Shown in pieces: positions 52,943 through 62,745 of a DNA stretch of 64,000 nt. The stretch covers positions 96,599-160,598 of the forward strand of contig CASGAN010000005.1 in assembly GCA_949299455.1 (NCBI GenBank), in the 5' to 3' direction. The notes below the pieces were generated by a model. The model was not told the origin of the DNA. It ran no database searches and saw only the letters and a program-made list of their open reading frames with translations. The position numbers and the translations under genes were made by a program. The DNA comes from an uncultured Oscillospiraceae bacterium (lineage in GTDB: Bacteria; Bacillota; Clostridia; Oscillospirales; Ruminococcaceae). Each line of letters opens with the position of its first letter. Position 1 is the first letter of the stretch.

Positions 52943-54268
52943 ATGTTTACAAAAAAAGACATTGCGCGGCTGATGATTCCGCTCGTCATTGAGCAGGTGC
53001 TTGCAGTCGCAATCGGCATGGCCGATACCATGATGGTTTCAAGCTGTGGTGAAGCCGCCGTTTCCGGCGTTTCTCTCGTTGATTCCATCAATATTCTACT
53101 GATCAATATTTTTTCCGCATTGGCAACCGGCGGTGCGATCATCTGTTCGCAGTTTATCGGGCGGGACGACAAGGAAAACACAAACAAGGCGGCAAAACAG
53201 CTCATTGCCTCTGTGTTTCTCGTTTCCTCGATCATCATGGTGTTCTGCCTGTTTTTAAATCAATCGATTCTATCTATTGTATTCCCGAATACAGACAAAA
53301 GCGTCATGGACAACTGCGTGACCTACTTCTTCTGGTCTGCCATCTCCTATCCGTTTTTAGGGTTATATAACGCCGGCGCGGCACTGTTCCGCTCCATGGG
53401 CAACTCAAAGATTACGATGATTGTTTCCGTTGCGATGAACCTGCTCAATATCGCAGGAAACGCCATCTTGATTTTCGGCTTCAATATGGGCGTTGCCGGT
53501 GCGGCAATCGCAACGCTCATTTCCCGTATTTTTGGCGCAATCGTGATGCTTTGGCTTTTGCGGTTCCGCAGTCACGGTATCACAATCGACTCGCTCACGC
53601 ACTGGCGTCTTGACTTTAAACTCATTCGCCACATCCTTGCAATCGGCATTCCAAACGGTCTCGAAAACGGTATGTTCCAGATCGGAAAAATTCTCGTACA
53701 GGGCTTTGTTGCATCCTACGGCACCGTTGCCATTGCGGCAAACGCAGTTGCGAACAGCATTGCGTCCGTGGCGGTCATTCCGGGTGCAGCAGTCGGCCTC
53801 GGCATGATTACGATTGTCGGTCAATGCGTCGGTGCACAGAAATTCAAAGAAGCAAAACAGTATATCTTCAAACTGACCGGCCTGGCATATGCGATGATGA
53901 TTGTTGTCAATCTTCTGATCGTACTGCTGTTAAACCCGCTGATTTCGCTGTTCAGCCTTTCGAGTGAAACCGCTTCGATTACATATGAACTTCTGCTGTT
54001 CCACAGCATCATGAGCAGTATTCTGTGGCCAACCGCATTCACGCTGCCAAACGGCCTGCGCGCCGCAAACGACGTCCGTTTCACGATGTTTGTTTCCGTG
54101 CTGAGCATGTGGCTGTGCCGCATTGGTTTAAGCTATGTGCTTGGCACAATGCTTGGCATGCAGGTGTTCGGTATCTGGGTTGCAATGACGATCGACTGGG
54201 TATTCCGTATTATCTTCTTTGTGATCCGCATCTGCGGCAACCGATGGAAGAAAAAAGCCATTCAATAA
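52943..54268 (+). CDS. MATE-family efflux transporter
   Basis: A 441-aa protein with 12 membrane segments in two homologous halves (ARLMIPLVIEQVLAVAIGMADTM at the start, and LAIGIPNGLENGMFQIGKIL opening the second half). It is a cation-coupled drug or metabolite exporter; the substrate cannot be told. The ATG with AAAAGGAG upstream trims ten residues from the longest frame. Confidence 0.93.
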   Translation: MFTKKDIARLMIPLVIEQVLAVAIGMADTMMVSSCGEAAVSGVSLVDSINILLINIFSALATGGAIICSQFIGRDDKENTNKAAKQLIASVFLVSSIIMVFCLFLNQSILSIVFPNTDKSVMDNCVTYFFWSAISYPFLGLYNAGAALFRSMGNSKITMIVSVAMNLLNIAGNAILIFGFNMGVAGAAIATLISRIFGAIVMLWLLRFRSHGITIDSLTHWRLDFKLIRHILAIGIPNGLENGMFQIGKILVQGFVASYGTVAIAANAVANSIASVAVIPGAAVGLGMITIVGQCVGAQKFKEAKQYIFKLTGLAYAMMIVVNLLIVLLLNPLISLFSLSSETASITYELLLFHSIMSSILWPTAFTLPNGLRAANDVRFTMFVSVLSMWLCRIGLSYVLGTMLGMQVFGIWVAMTIDWVFRIIFFVIRICGNRWKKKAIQ

Positions 54269-54272
54269 AACA

Positions 54273-54307
54273 GTAAAGACGGCACACAATGTGCCGTCTT
54301 TTTTTGT
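54273..54307 (+). terminator. Terminator of the MATE gene
   Basis: AAAGACGGCACA/TGTGCCGTCTTT hairpin followed by T7. Confidence 0.92.
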
Positions 54308-54391
54308 TATATGATTTCTCTTGAAAATGAGACACTGTCGATGCTTTCTATAAACAATTCGCTCTTCTGATTCTCACAAGTCTCTTGTTAC

Positions 54392-54428
54392 AAAAAAACA
54401 CACTGAACAATTTGTTCAGTGTGTTTTT
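54392..54428 (-). terminator. Terminator of the tRNA operon
   Basis: AAAACACACTGAACAA/TTGTTCAGTGTGTTTT hairpin and a T-run on the minus strand, 3 nt after tRNA-Gly. Confidence 0.92.
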
Positions 54429-54430
54429 AA

Positions 54431-54506
54431 TGGAGCGGATGACGAGGCTCGAACTCGCTACCTCCACCTTGGCAAGGTGGCGCTCTACCAGATGAGCTAC
54501 ATCCGC
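54431..54506 (-). tRNA. tRNA-Gly (GCC)
   Basis: A full cloverleaf: acceptor GCGGATG/CATCCGC, anticodon loop CTTGCCA with GCC, T-arm GAGTTCGAGCCTC, encoded CCA. Last of four in one transcript. Confidence 0.97.
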
Positions 54507-54542
54507 ATATTCAGTGCTGTCACCTTGTGACAGACCACTAAA

Positions 54543-54618
<76 letters not shown>

Positions 54619-54621
54619 AAA

Positions 54622-54698
54622 TGGCGACCCGCATCGGGCTCGAACCGACGACCTCTAGCGTGACAGGCTAGCGCTCTAACCAACTGAGCTAGCGGGCC
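54622..54698 (-). tRNA. tRNA-Asp (GTC)
   Basis: Acceptor GGCCCGC/GCGGGTC with one G-U pair, anticodon loop CTGTCAC with GTC, discriminator G as expected for Asp, encoded CCA. Confidence 0.97.
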
Positions 54699-54701
54699 AA
54701 G

Positions 54702-54777
54702 TGGTGGGAACAACAGGGCTCGAACCTGTGACCCTCTGCTTGTAAGGCAGATGCTCTCCCAGCTGAGCTATGCTCCC
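54702..54777 (-). tRNA. tRNA-Val (TAC)
   Basis: Acceptor GGGAGCA paired with TGTTCCC, anticodon loop CTTACAA with TAC, T-arm AGGTTCGAGCCCT, encoded CCA. First gene of the tRNA transcript. Confidence 0.97.
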
Positions 54778-54821
54778 ACTTGATTGCTGGTTTGTTGCTG
54801 TATCTCTCAGCGACGTTTGTT

Positions 54822-54850
54822 ATTATACCCTATAGAGATCGAAAAGTCAA
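54822..54850 (-). promoter_or_regulatory. Promoter of the tRNA operon
   Basis: Minus-strand TTGACT and TATAAT boxes, 17-bp spacer, about 45 bp before tRNA-Val; AT-rich sequence upstream could act as an UP element. Confidence 0.9.
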
Positions 54851-54968
54851 CCCCTTTTTTGCATTTTTTTTGACTTTTTTTATTTTTTTCGAGAAAGCCC
54901 GTCATATCGGGCTTTGAGAGGCATTTTTCGAATGAATTTTCGTTCGCTCGGATGATTTTTTATAAAAT

Positions 54969-55010
54969 AAAAAATCAGCAGAAAACACATTTCTGCATTT
55001 TCTGCTGATT
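54969..55010 (-). terminator. Terminator of carA-carB/dapF
   Basis: AATCAGCAGAAAA/TTTTCTGCTGATT hairpin then TTTTTATTTT on the minus strand, 27 nt after the fusion gene. Between it and the tRNA promoter lies an AAAGCCCG/CGGGCTTT hairpin without a T-run (54894-54915) and otherwise only AT-rich sequence. Confidence 0.88.
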
Positions 55011-55036
55011 CGATTTGTTTTAATCAAAGATCTTTT

Positions 55037-58000
55037 TTATAACGAAACTTCTACCTCACCGGTAAAGACGGTTTTGGCTTCACCAGTCATGAACACTGCG
55101 TCATCAGTGTAACGGATGACCAGTTCACCGCCGGACAGTTTCACGGTAATGTCTGCGTTTTTCTCGCAGAAGCCATTGAGCACTGCTGCAACAGCCGATG
55201 CACAAGCGCCTGTACCGCAAGCAAGTGTTTCGCCGCTTCCGCGTTCCCAAACACGCATTTTGATTGTTTTCTTGTCAATCACCTGAACAAATTCTGTGTT
55301 CACACCCTGCGGGAACAGTGTGTTCTTTTCAAACACGCGGCCAATACCTGCAAGATCCAGGCTGTCTACATCATCACAGAACACAACACAGTGCGGGTTG
55401 CCCATCGACACACAAGTGATATACTGGCGTGTTCCGCCGATCATCACCGGTTCGTTGATGATTGCTTTTCCGGACAGCATCACCGGCACACGCTCAGGCT
55501 CCAGCTCTGCTTTGCCCATATTCACACAAACACTGTCAACTTTTCCGTCCACAACGTTGAGCGAAAGGTCTTTGACACCGCTTAATGTCTCAACTGCAAT
55601 GCGGTCAGAATTGACAATGCGGTTGTCATACAGGTATTTGCCTACGCAGCGAATACCGTTGCCGCACATTTTGCCCTCGCTGCCGTCTGTGTTGAAGATA
55701 CGCATTTTTGCAGCTGCCACATCCGAACGGCAGATGAGGATGACACCGTCGCCGCCAACGCCATAATGACGATCTGCAAGTGTGAGTGTGAGTTTTTCCG
55801 GATTGTCGATTTCTTCGTCCATGCAGTTGATGTAGATATAGTCGTTTCCGCATCCCTGCATTTTGGTAAACGAAATCTGTTTGACCGATTTTTCCGCAAC
55901 GCCGCGGCGTGTATTCATGTGGTTGATGTCTACAAGCTCCGTATTGTTCTGGGTAAATCCACTCTTAAGGCTCTCTGCAAGTGCGCTTGCAGTATCGAGC
56001 GAGGTCAGACACGGAACACCCAGCTCCACAGCTCTGCGGCGCAGTTTTACGCTGTCTCTTGCCGGCAGACGGCCTTTTGCGGAGGTCGAGATGATATAGC
56101 TGATACGACCGCTCTCCAGAAGTGTTTTTGTATTCTCGGAAGATTCGTGAATCTTCTTGACTGCATTGACGATCAGTCCTGCGTCACGCAGTACTGCTGC
56201 AGTGCCCTCGGTTGCATACAGTGCAAAGCCAAGATCCGCATAGCGGCGTGCCACATCGGCAATCTCACCTTTATCAGAATCTTTGACGGTCACGAGTACG
56301 CCGCCCTCACACTGCATCTTATAGCCTGCTGCAACAAGGCCTTTATACAGTGCTTCGTCGAGCGAACGGCCGATACCCAATACCTCACCGGTCGATTTCA
56401 TCTCCGGACCGAGCTGTACGTCAACGTCAGCCAGTTTTTCAAACGAGAACACCGGTACTTTTACGCAGATGTACGGCGGAACCGGATACAGACCTGTACC
56501 GTAGCCCATGCTGTCAAGCGACTCACCAAGCATTGCACGAACAGCCAGATCGACCATCGGCACGCCGGTTACTTTACTGATATACGGGATCGTACGGGAC
56601 GAACGCGGGTTCACCTCGATGACGTAGATTTCACCCTCATGCATAACGTACTGAATGTTGACAAGACCTTTTGTATTCAGTGCAAGCGACAGCATTTTTG
56701 TGTATTCAAGCAGACGGTTCTGCTGTGCGCTTGTCAGGTTCCATGCCGGATATACAGCGATCGAGTCACCCGAGTGGACGCCTGCACGCTCGATATGCTC
56801 CATAACGCCCGGAATCAAGACGTCTTTTCCGTCGCAGATTGCGTCAACCTCAAGCTCAATACCCATCATGTATTTGTCGATGAGCACCGGGTTTTCGATG
56901 TTGTGCGACAGAATAATTTTCATATATTCTCTGATGTCCGCTTCGCTGAACGCGATGATCATGTTCTGACCACCGAGGACGTACGAAGGACGCATCAGCA
57001 CCGGATAACCGAGTTTTTCTGCTGCTTCAAGTGCTTCTTCCATCGTCATAACCGAGCAGCCACGCGGACGTTTGATGTTGAGTTCTTCAAGCAGTGCGTC
57101 AAAACGCTCGCGGTCCTCTGCCAAGTCGATCGAATCGCCCGATGTGCCGAGAATGCGGACACCTGCTGCTTCCAGATGTTTGGTCAGTTTGATCGCAGTC
57201 TGACCGCCGAATGCAACGACAGCGCCGTACGGTTTCTCCACGTTAATGACGTGCATGACATCTTCCGGTGTCAGCGGCTCAAAGTACAGACGATCTGCTG
57301 TGTTGAAGTCGGTGGAAACGGTCTCCGGGTTGTTGTTAATGATAACAACGTCAAAACCTGCTTTTTTCAGTGCCCACACACAGTGAACCGACGCATAGTC
57401 GAACTCAATGCCCTGGCCGATACGGATCGGACCGGAACCGAATACGATAACCGTTTTGCGGTCCGAATTCTTTGCACGGATAAACGCGCCTGCCTCGTCT
57501 TCCTCGTCGAAGGTTGCATAGAAGTACGGTGTCTGTGCATCAAACTCTGCACCGCAGGTATCAACCATTTTGTAGGAAGCATGCAGTGTGATCGGCGGTT
57601 CCTGTCCGCTCATGCGGCGGATGGTGCTATCCAGATAGCCGTTGTGTTTTGCTGTACGGTAGAGTTCTTCCGTGAGCGGCTCAGATGCAAGACGGCGCTC
57701 GAGTTTTACGAGATTTTCAAGTTTATGCAAAAACCACAGGTCGATTTTGGTGACCTCGTGGATGCGCTCACACGAAATGCCGCGTTTGAGTGCTTCAAAC
57801 AGCACAAACAGACGCTCGTCGTCGCAGTTATAGAGTTTACCGTCGATTTCCTCATCGGTGCACTCTGCCAGTTTCGGCATGTTGAGTGTATCGAGCGAAA
57901 GCTCTGCACCGCGGACCGCTTTCATGATGCCCTCTTCGAAGTTCTGGCCGATTGCCATGACCTCGCCGGTTGCTTTCATCTGGGTGCCGAGGGTACGTTT

Positions 58001-59104
58001 TGCGTAAACGAATTTATCAAACGGCCATTTCGGCAGTTTTACAACGAAATAGTCAATCGTCGGCTCAAAGCAAGCGTATGTTTTGCCGGTGACAGCGTTC
58101 TCGATCTCATCGAGTGTAAAGCCGACTGCGATTTTCGATGCAACTTTTGCGATCGGGTAACCGGTTGCTTTCGATGCCAGTGCGGAAGAACGCGATACAC
58201 GCGGGTTAACCTCGATCACGGCATACTCAAAGCTGTTCGGATTGAGTGCGAACTGGCAGTTACAGCCGCCCTCGATACCGAGTGCTGTAATGATGTTCAG
58301 TGCTGCCGAACGGAGCATCTGATATTCTTTATCGGAAAGTGTGACTGCCGGTGCAACGACGATACTGTCGCCGGTATGAACGCCGACCGGGTCAAAGTTC
58401 TCCATGGAGCAGACGGTGATGACGTTGCCTGCGGAGTCGCGGATGACCTCAAATTCGATCTCTTTCCAACCGGAAACACAACGCTCAACGAGTACCTGTG
58501 TGATCGGGGAAAGACGCAAGCCTACCGAAGCGATCTCGTGCAGTTCTTCCTCGTTGTTTGCGATACCGCCGCCGGAACCGCCCAGTGTAAATGCTGGGCG
58601 AACGATCAGCGGATAGCCGACACGCTCTGCAAAGCTCATTGCGGTTTCTACGTCGTTTGCAATGACAGACGGGATAACCGGCTCGCCGATTTCTTCCATC
58701 GTCTCTTTAAAGATCAAGCGGTCCTCTGCTTTGTCGATTGTTTCCGGTTTTGCACCGAGCAGACGAACGTTGTGCGCATCCAAAAAGCCCTCTTTTGCAA
58801 GCTGCATCGAAAGCGTAAGGCCAGTCTGTCCACCCAGTGTGGAAAGCAGGCTGTCCGGTTTTTCTTTTTCAATAATACGTTTTACCGTATCGATGGTCAG
58901 CGGCTCAATGTAGATTTCGTCTGCCATTGCACCGTCTGTCATGATGGTCGCCGGGTTCGAGTTGATCAGAACAACCTCAAGACCCTCTTCTTTGAGCGCG
59001 CGGCAGGCCTGTGTGCCCGCATAGTCAAACTCAACAGCCTGACCGATGACAATCGGACCGGAACCGATCACCAATACTTTTTTAATATCTTTATTCAGCG
59101 GCAT
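55037..59104 (-). CDS. carB-dapF: Fusion of carbamoyl phosphate synthase large subunit (CarB) and diaminopimelate epimerase (DapF)
   Basis: One 1355-codon frame. Residues 1-1048 are a full CarB: two ATP-grasp halves opening [20 protein letters not shown] and [20 protein letters not shown], and an MGS-like allosteric domain at 936-1048. A linker of about 27 residues (1049-1075) leads into a complete DapF at 1076-1355, starting [17 protein letters not shown]; both catalytic cysteines are present, C1147 (MCGNGIRC) and C1296 (ACGTGACA). No internal ribosome site precedes the linker methionine or the later ATG. CarB makes carbamoyl phosphate for pyrimidines and arginine; DapF makes meso-DAP for lysine and peptidoglycan. 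GGGAGG precedes the start, 20 bp after carA. Confidence 0.96.
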   Translation of the reverse strand: MPLNKDIKKVLVIGSGPIVIGQAVEFDYAGTQACRALKEEGLEVVLINSNPATIMTDGAMADEIYIEPLTIDTVKRIIEKEKPDSLLSTLGGQTGLTLSMQLAKEGFLDAHNVRLLGAKPETIDKAEDRLIFKETMEEIGEPVIPSVIANDVETAMSFAERVGYPLIVRPAFTLGGSGGGIANNEEELHEIASVGLRLSPITQVLVERCVSGWKEIEFEVIRDSAGNVITVCSMENFDPVGVHTGDSIVVAPAVTLSDKEYQMLRSAALNIITALGIEGGCNCQFALNPNSFEYAVIEVNPRVSRSSALASKATGYPIAKVASKIAVGFTLDEIENAVTGKTYACFEPTIDYFVVKLPKWPFDKFVYAKRTLGTQMKATGEVMAIGQNFEEGIMKAVRGAELSLDTLNMPKLAECTDEEIDGKLYNCDDERLFVLFEALKRGISCERIHEVTKIDLWFLHKLENLVKLERRLASEPLTEELYRTAKHNGYLDSTIRRMSGQEPPITLHASYKMVDTCGAEFDAQTPYFYATFDEEDEAGAFIRAKNSDRKTVIVFGSGPIRIGQGIEFDYASVHCVWALKKAGFDVVIINNNPETVSTDFNTADRLYFEPLTPEDVMHVINVEKPYGAVVAFGGQTAIKLTKHLEAAGVRILGTSGDSIDLAEDRERFDALLEELNIKRPRGCSVMTMEEALEAAEKLGYPVLMRPSYVLGGQNMIIAFSEADIREYMKIILSHNIENPVLIDKYMMGIELEVDAICDGKDVLIPGVMEHIERAGVHSGDSIAVYPAWNLTSAQQNRLLEYTKMLSLALNTKGLVNIQYVMHEGEIYVIEVNPRSSRTIPYISKVTGVPMVDLAVRAMLGESLDSMGYGTGLYPVPPYICVKVPVFSFEKLADVDVQLGPEMKSTGEVLGIGRSLDEALYKGLVAAGYKMQCEGGVLVTVKDSDKGEIADVARRYADLGFALYATEGTAAVLRDAGLIVNAVKKIHESSENTKTLLESGRISYIISTSAKGRLPARDSVKLRRRAVELGVPCLTSLDTASALAESLKSGFTQNNTELVDINHMNTRRGVAEKSVKQISFTKMQGCGNDYIYINCMDEEIDNPEKLTLTLADRHYGVGGDGVILICRSDVAAAKMRIFNTDGSEGKMCGNGIRCVGKYLYDNRIVNSDRIAVETLSGVKDLSLNVVDGKVDSVCVNMGKAELEPERVPVMLSGKAIINEPVMIGGTRQYITCVSMGNPHCVVFCDDVDSLDLAGIGRVFEKNTLFPQGVNTEFVQVIDKKTIKMRVWERGSGETLACGTGACASAVAAVLNGFCEKNADITVKLSGGELVIRYTDDAVFMTGEAKTVFTGEVEVSL

Positions 59105-59124
59105 ACAAAAAATCCTCCCTTTTC

Positions 59125-60207
59125 TCAGCGGTTTTGATCCATCATTGCAGTGAAGCGGTCAAACAAGAACATCGTATCACGCGGACCGCCGCATGCCTCC
59201 GGATGGAACTGTACGGAGAATACCGGCATATTCAAATAGGTAATTCCTTCGTTTGTGTGGTCGTTTGCGTTGATAAAGCAAGCTTTTGCATAATCCGGAA
59301 TGCTGGAAGTTTCCACAGCGTAACCGTGGTTCTGGCTTGTGATATACACTTTACCGCTCTCCATATCGCGTACCGGCTGGTTGCCGCCGCGATGACCGTA
59401 CTGCAATTTTGTTGTTTTTGCACCCTGGGAAAGTGCTAAAAGCTGATGACCTAAGCAGATACCGAACATCGGCACACGATATTCGCACAGCTTTTTGAGC
59501 TCAGCAATGACGCCGGTGTTTTCTGCCGGATCGCCAGGGCCGTTCGACAGCATAACACCGTCCGGCTTATAGCTCATAATCTCCTCTGCAGTGGTGGAAG
59601 CCGGCACACGAATCACTGTGCAGCCTTTTTTCTGCAGTTTTTTGATGATGTTTTTCTTTGCACCAAAGTCCCACAGCACTACTTTATACTTCTCGTTTTC
59701 TGCCGGAAGCACTTCGACTTCTTTGCAGGTCATCTTTTTGACTGCATCGGTTACGCGATAAGCGGCAAGCTCTGCTTTCACTTCAGTTAGATCTTCCGGA
59801 AGCTCGGAAGTAATCCGCGCGTTCATATTTCCACAGTCACGGATGATCTTTGTCAATGCGCGTGTATCAATTCCGTACATTCCCACGATATTCGAGGCTT
59901 TTAAAAAGGCGTCAAGATCTCCCTCGCAACGGAAATTGGAAGGATCATGACACCATTCTCTTACAATATAAGCACTCAATTTCGGTCCATCGCTCTCAAA
60001 ATCCGATGCCATTACCCCGTAATTGCCGATCATCGGAAATGTCTGAATAACGATCTGACCATAATAGCTCGGATCGGTCAATGTTTCAACATATCCGGTC
60101 ATGGAAGTGGTGAAAACGACTTCGCCTGTTACATCGCCCGATGCACCAAACGATTTTCCGCGAAAAACGGTGCCGTTTTCCAGAATCAAATAGATAGATT
60201 TCTCCAT
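59125..60207 (-). CDS. carA: Carbamoyl phosphate synthase small subunit
   Basis: A 360-aa glutamine amidotransferase subunit that feeds ammonia to CarB. The N-terminal half is the CarA-specific domain ([20 protein letters not shown]); the class I amidotransferase triad is C251 ([11 protein letters not shown]), H335 and E337 ([12 protein letters not shown]). The ATG is set by AGGAGG at 7 nt; the longest frame adds 18 residues from the leader. First gene of the operon with carB-dapF. Confidence 0.97.
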   Translation of the reverse strand: MEKSIYLILENGTVFRGKSFGASGDVTGEVVFTTSMTGYVETLTDPSYYGQIVIQTFPMIGNYGVMASDFESDGPKLSAYIVREWCHDPSNFRCEGDLDAFLKASNIVGMYGIDTRALTKIIRDCGNMNARITSELPEDLTEVKAELAAYRVTDAVKKMTCKEVEVLPAENEKYKVVLWDFGAKKNIIKKLQKKGCTVIRVPASTTAEEIMSYKPDGVMLSNGPGDPAENTGVIAELKKLCEYRVPMFGICLGHQLLALSQGAKTTKLQYGHRGGNQPVRDMESGKVYITSQNHGYAVETSSIPDYAKACFINANDHTNEGITYLNMPVFSVQFHPEACGGPRDTMFLFDRFTAMMDQNR

Positions 60208-60284
60208 GCTGTTTCCTCCTGTATTTTGGTAAAAATAAAACGAATGAAGCGGATTCCTCATAAAAATTTATCCGGACTCCAAAA

Positions 60285-60394
60285 CAACCGAAGCGGCTTT
60301 TTTCAATCGGCACCCCGCATGAAACATCTTTCATGCGGTTGTCGGGAGACTTCTCTCCGAAAAAACGCTCCGCTTCGGTTGGCGTTTGCCGATT
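60285..60394 (-). promoter_or_regulatory. Structured carA leader, candidate riboswitch or attenuator
   Basis: On the minus strand, 60394-60305 can form a compact four-way junction: P1 AATCGGCA/TGCCGATT (60387-60394 with 60305-60312), P2 AACGC...GCGTT (60364-60386), P3 TCGGAGA-GAAG-TCTCCCGA (60342-60360), P4 CCGCATGAAA-GATG-TTTCATGCGG (60315-60338), with junction linkers 0, TTT, CAA and GG. Immediately downstream, CCGCTTCGGTTG (60285-60296) is exactly complementary to 12 nt of P2 (60370-60381), so an alternative fold exists. P2 is followed by TTTTTT and could itself be a terminator. I cannot assign it to a known class. Confidence 0.6.
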
Positions 60395-60477
60395 TGTTCC
60401 GTATGACGGATATCGACGTTATGAGTGTATTCACACACGACCTCTGAGATTAAACAACCGTTTAAACCCTTTTATCT

Positions 60478-60506
60478 ATTATACAGCGTGAAACACAATT
60501 TTTCAC
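60478..60506 (-). promoter_or_regulatory. Promoter of the carA operon
   Basis: Minus-strand GTGAAA and TATAAT boxes with a 17-bp spacer; start point near 60471, giving a leader of about 265 nt before carA. Confidence 0.8.
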
Positions 60507-60594
60507 TATTTTTCTCATTGGCATTTTCACGATTTTTGCGCGAAAATAAAGCATTTTTCTGTCACGATAGTGCATCCTGTCATTTGAGAGCGAA

Positions 60595-62733
60595 TCATGC
60601 CTTTTTAAACCGCGAAAACATCTTACTGACCCATCCATTTTTTACAGATTCATTCGGTTTTGCGTTTGCTTCCGCCTCCTGCATGAATGCATCCTGACAC
60701 GAAAGCGGTGCTTCACCGTTTGAAACCTGAAGATACGTACCGTCACGCATCAAGCGGCGTGCTTTTACGTTATCATGCAGCATGGTCATTAAAAAGTCAA
60801 TCAGCCGCTGTTTTATCTGTGCAGACTTCACCGGGCATGCAATTTCAACACGGCGTGTCATATTCCGTGTCATAAAATCCGCTGAAGAAATGTAGACTTC
60901 ACTTTCGCCGTTTGCCATAAAGCAGTACACGCGCGAGTGTTCCAAAAAGCGTCCAACGACGCTTGTCACAGTGATGTTTTCAGTTTTCCCCGGAATCTGC
61001 GGCAAAATACAGCAAATACCGCGTACAATCAGCTGGATTTTGACACCCGCATCGGAAGCTGCCTGCAGCCTGTCAATCAACACACGATCCGTAACAGAGT
61101 TTGTCTTGATGATCATGTGCGCATCCTGACCGGATTGTGCCAGATGTGTCATTTCATCAATTTTCTCAATAATACGCGACTGCATCTCATTCGGCGCAAC
61201 CATCAGTTCCCGATATGTTCCCTCTAAATTGGACAGTGCCATATTTTTAAAGAACTCGCTTGCATCCTGACCGATCGCCGGATCGGATGTCATCAGACAA
61301 AAGTCTGTATAGAGCTTTGCCGTTTTTTCATTATAGTTGCCTGTACCGATTTGCGTTAAATACTGCACCTTGCCCTTTTCCTGACGGGTAATCAAGCAGA
61401 TTTTCGAATGTACCTTGTAATCCTCCATGCCGTAAATCACTTGGCACCCTGCATCTTCAAGCGTTTCGGACCAGTTGATGTTGTTCTGTTCATCAAACCG
61501 CGCACGCAGTTCCAAAAGCGCTACCACATCTTTTCCGTTTTCCGACGCTTTGGTGAGCGCTTCCACCAGTCTTGACGACGACGCCAACCGGTAGATGGTA
61601 ATTTTGATCGACACAACCGCCGGATCAACTGCTGCTTCTTCCACCAGCTTCAAAAACGGCTCCATACTCTCATATGGATACGACAAAAACAGATCGCGTT
61701 TCATCACCTGACGGGTAATGCTTTCATTCGGATTGACCATTGCGGACGGCATCGGCTTAAACGGACGATACGACATCGACTTTCTTGCCGCCGGTGTCAT
61801 CCGCTCGGAAAGACCATAGACATAGGAAAGATCGAGCGGCGTTTTGCTTTTAAACACCTGCTCTTTTTTGAGCGATAACTGATGCATGAAAAATTCACGC
61901 AGTTCTGCCGAACCTTCTCCGCCGAACAGTTCGAGCCGCACACACGCAAGACGTGCGCGTTTTTTAATCACACGCTTCATATGGTGGCGGTAATCGTCAT
62001 CCACTTCAAAGTTCTCGTCATCCGGGTTGATGTCGGCATTTCTTGTCACACAAATGACTGCTTTATCCGAAACGGTATACATGGAAAAGACGTCCTCCGT
62101 ATATGAAAGCAGAACTTGTTCAAGCAGAATATAGCGAACGGATGCACCCGGCAAAAAAATCACACGCGGCAATGCATCGGGCACAGGAATCAATCCAAAT
62201 TGCTCTTTTTCTTTTCCCTTCCCATGAAATCGCACAGCGACATAACGCGCTTTATTGATCAAATGCGGAAACGGATGACTCGGATCAACAATCTGCGGCG
62301 AAAGCACTGGACGGATGGTATTTCGATAATAGTTTTCAATGTACCGCTGTTCCGATTCGATCAAATCGCGCGGCTGTACACGTGTGATATCATGAAGGCG
62401 CAGCTGCTCTTCAATTTCTTCCATCACTTTATCCCGCCGTTTGTAAAGCGGTGCCACTGCATCATAGATTGCACGGAGCTGCTCTTCCGGTGTCATCCCG
62501 GTTTTGTTGTCAATATGGACTTGTTTTAAAAGCGACAGGTCAAACAAGCTGCCCACACGAATCATAAAAAACTCGTCCAGATTGCTTGTAAAAATAGCGG
62601 CAAATTTTAAGCGTTCAAACAGCGGAACCGTTGCATCCGCCGCTTCGGCAAGCACGCGCTCATTAAACCGCAGCCACGAAAGTTCGCGGTTTTGGGTGTA
62701 GCTTGTGTCCAAGTTAAATGGTTTTGTTGACAT
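60595..62733 (-). CDS. ppk: Polyphosphate kinase 1
   Basis: A 712-aa PPK1 that builds polyphosphate from ATP. The N-domain begins YTQNRELSWLRFNERVLAEA, and the catalytic histidine region is DYKVHSKICLITRQEKGK, followed by QIGTGNYNEKTAKLYTDFCLM. Two phospholipase D-like C domains complete it. It starts 12 bp after ppx, so kinase and phosphatase are made from one message. Confidence 0.97.
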   Translation of the reverse strand: MSTKPFNLDTSYTQNRELSWLRFNERVLAEAADATVPLFERLKFAAIFTSNLDEFFMIRVGSLFDLSLLKQVHIDNKTGMTPEEQLRAIYDAVAPLYKRRDKVMEEIEEQLRLHDITRVQPRDLIESEQRYIENYYRNTIRPVLSPQIVDPSHPFPHLINKARYVAVRFHGKGKEKEQFGLIPVPDALPRVIFLPGASVRYILLEQVLLSYTEDVFSMYTVSDKAVICVTRNADINPDDENFEVDDDYRHHMKRVIKKRARLACVRLELFGGEGSAELREFFMHQLSLKKEQVFKSKTPLDLSYVYGLSERMTPAARKSMSYRPFKPMPSAMVNPNESITRQVMKRDLFLSYPYESMEPFLKLVEEAAVDPAVVSIKITIYRLASSSRLVEALTKASENGKDVVALLELRARFDEQNNINWSETLEDAGCQVIYGMEDYKVHSKICLITRQEKGKVQYLTQIGTGNYNEKTAKLYTDFCLMTSDPAIGQDASEFFKNMALSNLEGTYRELMVAPNEMQSRIIEKIDEMTHLAQSGQDAHMIIKTNSVTDRVLIDRLQAASDAGVKIQLIVRGICCILPQIPGKTENITVTSVVGRFLEHSRVYCFMANGESEVYISSADFMTRNMTRRVEIACPVKSAQIKQRLIDFLMTMLHDNVKARRLMRDGTYLQVSNGEAPLSCQDAFMQEAEANAKPNESVKNGWVSKMFSRFKKA

Positions 62734-62745
62734 AATGATACCCCT

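Noticed and set aside
54894-54915. AAAGCCCG/CGGGCTTT hairpin as a terminator
   Set aside because: Neither strand has a T-run after it; the carB-dapF terminator is the hairpin at 54969-55010.
55766-59137. 1123-codon open frame on the plus strand, antisense to carB
   Set aside because: It mirrors the codon usage of the real carB frame, has a Cys/His/Arg-rich nonsense composition, no ribosome site and no recognisable domain.
60439-60451. PyrR-binding loop in the carA leader (AATCTCAGAGGTC on the minus strand)
   Set aside because: It resembles the PyrR consensus but lacks one base of the loop and the flanking stem could not be drawn, so I do not call it.
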